The notes below the pieces were generated by a model, which made no database searches, was not told where the DNA came from, and worked only from the letters and a program-made list of their open reading frames with translations. A stretch of 64,000 bases of DNA, taken from the NCBI RefSeq assembly GCF_963169125.1, contig NC_084796.1, forward strand, positions 216,094,448 to 216,158,447, read 5' to 3'. How positions within the stretch are numbered: position 1 is the stretch's first letter; each line of letters opens with the position of its first letter. A program made the position numbers and the translations under genes. The DNA comes from Humulus lupulus. Lineage: Eukaryota > Streptophyta > Magnoliopsida > Rosales > Cannabaceae. Positions 58,041-64,000 of the stretch are shown piece by piece.

Positions 58041-61000
58041 GGGAAAAAGGATGATAAGATGGTTCCTGCTAGGGTTTTTGCTCTCACCCAAGGAGAAGCT
58101 GACGCTAGCAATAAAGTAGTTACAGGTCAGGTTTCTATTCTCCATAATAAATGTTATGTATTATTTGATTCGGGAGCCACTCATTCGTATATCTTGTTAG
58201 GAATGATAGAGAATTAGACAAACCTTGTGAAAGATTTAGAACTAGGTTTGTAACAGAATTACCTTCGGATGAAGTAGTCCTATCATCACGGATAGTACAA
58301 GGCCTACAAATCAAGATAGAGGATGTGGAACTAGAAGGAGACCTGATCAAACTATAGACTAAAGACTTCGACGTTATACTAGGAATGGACTAGCTAGCAA
58401 GGCATGGCGGAACCATTGACTACAAACGTAAGCAAGTAATGTGCGAGACTCCTGATGGCCAGAAGCTATGTTTTATGGGAAAGGTTTCAGGTCTACGCAC
58501 ACCGCTTATTTCATCACTTAAAGCTCAGAAGATGATAGAAAAAGGATGTCAAGCATTCTTAGCTAGTGTTACGGATGTGGTAAAGGAAACACTACTAAAG
58601 GTCGGAGATGTACATATTCTAAGGGAATTTCCAGAGTTATTTCCTGACGACTTGCCAGGATTGCCGCTGATGCGGGAAATTGACTTCACAATCGAGCTAG
58701 TACCAGGCACCGAGCCTATCTCCAAGGCACCATACCGAATGGCACCTACCGAACTCAAGGAGTTAAAGGCGAAGTTGAAAAAGCTATTAGACTTGGGTTT
58801 CATTAGACCGAGCCATTCCCCATGGGGAGCACCGGTTCTGTTTGTGAACAAGAAGGACGGGAGTATGCGGATGTGCATAGATTACTGTGAGCTGAATAAG
58901 GTGATGATTAAGAACAAGTACCCACTACCACGAATTGACAATTTTTTTGATCAACTCCGAGGAGCGACCGTGTTCTCAAAGATTGACTTACGGTCTAGGT
59001 ATCATCAGTTCAAGGTACAGGAAGAAGACATTCCTAAGACAGCTTTTAGAACTCGTTATGGCCATTACGAGTTTTTAGTCATGTCTTTCGGTCTTACCAA
59101 CGCTCTAGCCACATTTATGGATTTAATGAATCGGGTATTTACGGACTACTTGGATAAATTCATTGTAGTGTTCATCGACGATATTTTGGTGTACTCAAAA
59201 AACGAAGTCGAGCACGAGAAACATTTAAGGTTAATCATGTTGCGACTGAAGGAGCATCAACTATACGCCAAGTTCAAGAAGTGCAAATTTTGGCTTTCAC
59301 AAGTAGCATTTCTCGGCCACATAGTATCCAAGGATGGGATTGCTGTAGATCCATCTAAAGTAGAGGTTGTGAAGGACAAGCCAAGACCAAAGAACGCGTC
59401 AGAAGTAAGAAGCTTTCTGGGATTAGCAGGTTATTATCGAAGGTTCGTAGAAGTCTTTTCTAAGATAGCCACTCCGCTCACCAACTTGACTCGGAAGTAG
59501 CAAAAGTTCAACTGGAATGATAAGTGTGAAGAGAGTTTCCAGTTGCTTAAGGATAAGCTATGCTCAGCACCTGTACTTTGTGTACCGACACCCAATGACA
59601 AGTTTGTAGTCTACTGTGATGCGTCGAAGCAAGGGTTAGGTTGTGTGTTGATGCAAAATGATAAGGTGATAGCCTATGCCTCAAGGCAGTTGAAGGATTA
59701 CGAGCAACGCTACCTAACACACGATATGGAGTTGGCAGCGGTGGTCTTTGCATTGAAAATCTGGCGCCACTATCTTTATGGAGAACGGTGTGAGATCTAT
59801 ACGGACCACAAAAGCCTAAAGTATTTCTTCACTCAGAAGGAGCTCAACATGAGGCAGCGTAGGGGGTTAGAACTAGTAAAGGATTATGACTGCAAAATTT
59901 TATACCACCTAGGAAAGGCAAATGTAGTTGCTGATGCACTAAGTAGGAAGAATTATTGAAGTCTAGCAGCATTATCTGGAATAGAAAAGCCTCTACATCA
60001 GGAGCTGATTAATGATGGAATAGAAGTACTCATTGGTAGACTGGCTTACTTGTCCATTCAATCAAGTCTGATAGAAGATATATAGAATGGGCAAGTGCAT
60101 GATGACACGTTAGTAACACATATGGATGCAGTTAGAGAAGGGAAGGCCATAAATTTCTAAATATCAAGTCAGGGGTTTTTAAGATATAAGGATTGGGTAT
60201 GCGTGCCAAGCGATCAAGGGATTAAGGTGAAGATTTTAGAAGAAGCGCACAATACCCCTAACTCAATTCACCCACCGTTTACCAAAATGACTCACGACAT
60301 CAAGGCAATATATTGGCAGCCAGGAATGAAGAAGGATATAGCGGAGTACGTGTCTAAATGTTTGATGTGCCAACAAGTGAAAGGAGAACATTTGCGGCCT
60401 ACATGCTTATTGCAACCACTCAACACTCCAGAATCAAAATGGGACGGCATAGCAATGGATTTCGTGACGGGTTTGCCTCGAACGAATAAGCATCATGACT
60501 CGGCTTGGGTAGTAATAGATAAATTAACCAAGTCAGCTCATTTTCTACCTGTCAAGACTTCATACACGACTGAGTAATATGTAAATATTTATGTTCATGA
60601 GACAGTAAGACTGCATGGAATCCCCAAGACAATAGTTTCCGATAGAGGATCGGTGTTTAAATCGAGATTTTGGAGAAGCTTACAGTAAGCTATGGGCACC
60701 AAGTTAAGTCTGAGTACAGCATTTCATCCTCAGACAGACGGTCAGTCTTAGTGTACCATACAGATTTTAGAAGACATGTTGCGTGCTTGTGTACTTGATT
60801 TCGGAGGATCATGGAGTAAGTATATGCCACTGATAGAGTTCTCCTACAACAATAGCTACCAGCCAACGATCGGGATGGCACCTTATGAGCTACTTTATGG
60901 AAGAAGGCATCGATCGCCGTTACATTGGGATGAGGTAGGAGAAAGGAAACTACATGGACCCGACGCTATTAGAGAAGCTCAGGATGTAGTAGCGTTGATT

Positions 61001-61504
61001 AGACAGCGTATGCTTGCTGCTATGAGTTGTCAGAAAAACTATGCAGATGCCAAGCGGCGTGATGTGGAATTCAAAGTCGGAGATCAAGTTTTCTTAAGAA
61101 TATCTCCTATGAAAGGTGTGAAGCGGTTTGGGAAGAAAGGCAAGCCTAGTCCCAGGTTTATAGGTCCTTTTGAGATATTGGACAAAGTGGGAGCAGTTGC
61201 ATATAGATTAGCCCTACTGCCAGCATTAGTAGATAGTCACAATGTGTTCCACATCTTGATGCTACATAGATATGTGTCAAACCCATCTCACGTCCTCAAG
61301 TAAGATACAATATCACTCCAGAAAGACTTGAATTACGAGGAACAGCCAGTTAGCATCCTAGATAGAGGGATGAAGCAGTTACGGCCTAAGAGTATTCCAA
61401 TAGTCAAGGTCCTGTGGAGAAATAGTTCTGAATGGGAGGCAACGTGGGAGTTGGAGGAGGGCATGCGAGATCGGTATCCAGAATTGTTTGCTAAGAAAAT
61501 TTGA
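58041..61504 (+). pseudogene. pol: Pol: protease, RT, RNase H, integrase, chromodomain-like tail
   Basis: Protease YVLFDSGATHSYI (about 58160) with the DSG triad intact, then a frame break. RT 58439-59500 is open for 353 codons: [66 protein letters not shown] follows. RNase H 59543-59959: [48 protein letters not shown]. Integrase: zinc site H...H and CLMCQQVK, AMDFVTGLP, IVSDRGSVFKSRFWR, then QS followed by TAG 60749-60751 where the catalytic Glu should be. The tail (EEQPVSILDRGMKQLR, VKVLWRNSSEWEATWELEE) is chromodomain-like and ends at 61502-61504. Several other stops. Confidence 0.92.
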
Positions 61505-61517
61505 GAGACGAAATTCT

Positions 61518-61532
61518 TTGTAGTACGGGAGA
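61518..61532 (+). other. Polypurine tract region
   Basis: TTGTAGTACGGGAGAA just before the 3' LTR start at 61535; the ACGGGAGAA part is the purine-rich priming site, shorter than usual. Confidence 0.65.
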
Positions 61533-61534
61533 AT

Positions 61535-63104
61535 TGTAGAGTCCCAGAATGTTTACTTAGTTAGCTAGCTAGTAGTAGTTGTAGTATTTCAAATTTCGTG
61601 GATTTTGGTTCAAACCGGGACTTAGTTGGAAACTCCTGGCAATAGTTATGGATTTTATAAGTTTAACCTATAGTTTAAGAATATTAATTATAACATAAGG
61701 TTTGATTAATATTGCTGGTTATAAATATGATATTTATTATAACTTAAGGTTCAGATAGAGCCAATAAGAATATGACACTTGTCATAAGCATTGTTATTCC
61801 TAAGGATTAGATAGAGCCAATAGGATTATGACACTTGTCATATGCATGATTATTAAGGAATTATAATTTTGATGATAAAATAAGGGAATATAATACTTAG
61901 TCTTCACCAGAATCTGTTAGGGTCATAATTTGACTCAATCAAAGTAGTTATCCAACCTTATTTATGATGAAAAAGTGCAATTACGTGTTTAAAATAATCA
62001 CGTATGCCGATATATCGCAGCATTAGAGCCGATATATCGCCTGACGCTGAATACGGAAAAACACGTTGATGTTGCACGATCGTATGAATGGAGACTCGGA
62101 ACATAGCGACAGCCGATATATCTCCACATAGGGGCGATATATCACTAATATTATTATTATTTAAAAAAAAAACACCTTTGACTCCTTAGACCTACCTCTA
62201 TTAGTTTTGACCGAGTCTTCAGCCTCTGATTGACGAAAAATCAATTATCGTCAATTAAATTCATTATTTTTATTCAATTCAAAATGGGGTTAGTTTCACT
62301 CCTTACTTCTATAAATAGGACCTAGTACCCAACCCTTTCACTTACTCTTCAGCTATGATCAGACTCCAAGGTTCTAGTGACAACATAAGAGTGATACACT
62401 TGGGTTGGGAAAGAAAAATCTTTATGATTCTTAAGCTTTATCAAACACTTGGGAAGTAAGGATTATAGTATTTCGGTATTGGAGTTAGGCCAATCTATAA
62501 GGTCAACAAAGGTACCCTTATTGTTAAGTTCAATTCTATTTGATTCCTTAGTCTCTTTAGTTTTATTCAGGTTCAAACTTTTGTTATGGTTTTGTGGTTA
62601 GGTTTTTAAGTTCTTTGAACTTAAGGTGTCTTTCCGGTAAGTTTTCTCTCGATGGTTTAGTTCTATTCTTTTTATCTCTTTCCTCTAGAAATACTCACTG
62701 TTCTATTACTGGATTTAGGAGTATTCCAAGCCTCGCATTTGTTCTCATATCCCGGTTTTGGTAAGGAAAATAGGCTAGATCTTGTATGTTTGTATGATAT
62801 GTTATGCTTTTATGTTATGTTATGTATAATATGTTATGATAAGTTTATGTTCTAATATGTTATGTTATGATTTACCCTACCTCAAATATTAGACAGGGGA
62901 CGTAGATGGGTTACCATACACTACATGTGATCTAACCTACCTCAAATATTAGATAGGGGATGTTGATGGTTTATCACATGTCATAAAAGCCATTATTAGT
63001 ACAGTCTTATATGGAATATGTTATAATATTTTTATAGTATATGTTATAATATGTTCATAGTATATGATATGATATGTTTATTGTATATGTTATGATATGA
63101 TGGG
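61535..63104 (+). repeat. 3' LTR, interrupted at 63105
   Basis: Same start as the 5' LTR (TGTAGAGTCCCAGAATG). Four CGATATATCG-type palindromes at 62008-62017, 62030-62039, 62113-62122 and 62135-62144. TATA box near 62308-62320. The 60-bp unit (starting with CTCAAATATT at 62881 and 62941) is double. 1570 of about 1830 bp are present before the next LTR. Confidence 0.9.
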
Positions 63105-64000
63105 TGTAATGCCCCGGATTCCCTAATGTGGTTTAATGGCTGGACTAGTAGGCCGAGAGGGCCATAACTGTTTAATTATGCCATTAAATGTGTTTATGCA
63201 TGTTTATGAGAATTATATTATAATATAATGTTAAATGTATGCATGTCGATGATATGTGTTGAGACCACATTATGATGTGGGTTTGTTCGAGCTATTCGAC
63301 ATGAGACGATCTTAGAATATTGATAAGCGGTTTAGTCACAACAGGTTTAAGTGTCGGGACTTGGGTTGAGTCTCGGGGTGATTTTGATGATTAGAGCGTT
63401 ACCGGGGGATAAAGGGTAACGTGATGTGAATTATTGGTATTTGAGAACATTGAGAATAGCGGGAATTGGAGAGCGTTAATTATGATTAACGAGTTAGGAG
63501 GAAAGTACCAAATATGCCCTTGGGGGCCTTTAGGAAATATTAATTGACCTAGGGGTAAAATGGACATTTCACCCTAGGATAGATATAACCTTTGACAGCT
63601 GAAGAAAGTGGTGGAAAAACAGAGTATGCAAAAGAGTTCTCTCGTACCTTCTTCTCCTCACCATTCTTTGTGGTTTTTGAACCAACTTTGAGGATTCTAG
63701 CTTGGGAAGCAAGCCTTGGGAGTTTCGGAGTGTGTTCCACCATTGAAGACCATCATAAGCCGAGCTTTGGGTAAGTTTCTAACCATGGTTTTCTTTGGTT
63801 TGCCTTGTTCTGGTTTTATTTTGCAGCTGAGATTTCTAGGGTGAATTCATGGTTTTGTTGGGAGTTTTGGCTAGGGTTCCCATGCTTGTGATGTTTGGGG
63901 TGTGTTAGAATGGTTTTTGGGATCATTCGGCATCAAGAATAGGATTTGGAAGTTTGGAAATCGAGTTAGAATCGAAGGAGTTGAAGAAGGTCGGTTCAGG
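63105..64000 (+). repeat. LTR of another element, cut by window end
   Basis: Starts TGTAATGCCCCGGATTCCC, like the solo LTR at 34663, and follows it block by block (GGCCGGGAGGGCCATAACTG-type segment, CATTATGATGTGGGT, TAGAGCGTTACCGGG). Inserted into the 3' LTR of the chromovirus. Whether it is a solo LTR or the 5' end of a full element cannot be seen. ORFs at 63549-63774 are chance. Confidence 0.85.

Larger units (their letters stand above)
41146..63104 (+). mobile_element. Chromovirus with both LTRs, split by a CACTA transposon
   Basis: 5' LTR 41146-42972, primer site, leader ORF, leader, gag (56869 on), pol, polypurine tract and 3' LTR from 61535. Removing the CACTA insertion (43634-56386) gives a normal order and leader, as seen in the copy at 1-6395. 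The two LTRs differ at about 22 places in the first ~455 bp by eye (about 5%), so the insertion is not very recent. The 3' LTR is itself interrupted at 63105. All genes carry stops. Confidence 0.93.

Noticed and set aside
1..64000. tRNA, rRNA or intact single-copy host genes
   Set aside because: None recognised on either strand; primer sites matching tRNA-iMet are retrotransposon parts, and the only host-like coding sequence is the captured phosphatase fragment.

Overview
This is plant nuclear DNA, most likely from a eudicot (inferred from AT-rich sequence, tRNA-iMet primer sites in Ty3/gypsy LTR elements, a TNP2/TNPA-type CACTA transposon and plant-style introns). It is a nest of transposable elements that have inserted into one another. 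I see no intact single-copy host gene, no tRNA or rRNA gene and no CRISPR array. Almost every coding region is broken by stops, frameshifts or deletions. Species cannot be fixed from the sequence alone.

Layout. 1-6395 (-): 5' part of a Tekay/Del-type chromovirus (gag, PR, RT, RNase H; integrase lies off the left edge) with a complete 5' LTR and an extra ORF in its leader. It sits inside the 3' LTR of an older relative, 6396-11112 (-). 11113-12810 (+): truncated LTR of an unassigned family. 12811-19079 (-): Tat-type Ty3/gypsy wreck with its RT core deleted and a solo LTR inserted at 16921-17818. 19080-20102: unassigned. 20103-21125 (-): LTR fragment. 21126-22787: deleted CACTA-type element with a ULP1-like remnant and palindromic subterminal repeats. 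22788-23501: 3' end of an Athila-like element. 23502-27421 (+): LTR, primer site and gag of another chromovirus. 27423-29744 (-): LTR and leader of the unassigned family. 29745-40328 (+): chromovirus gag-pol with a very long 3' LTR split by a solo LTR (34663-37065). 40389-41145: CACTA-like 5' end.

41146-63104 (+): a chromovirus of the same family as 1-6395, with both LTRs, the same leader ORF, gag and pol. A 12.75-kb CACTA transposon (43634-56386, ATT target duplication) split it. That transposon has a TNP2-type transposase, a TNPA-type second gene, a C/T-rich tandem repeat and two exons of a captured PP6-type protein phosphatase gene with the intron between them. 63105-64000 (+): the LTR of yet another element interrupts the chromovirus 3' LTR and runs off the window.

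The most notable signals are the leader ORF conserved in two chromovirus copies, the quartet of CGATATATCG palindromes shared by four LTRs, the phosphatase capture inside the CACTA element, and the ordered palindromes at the end of the small CACTA element. I do not see a convincing new autonomous host system; the interest lies in transposon biology.
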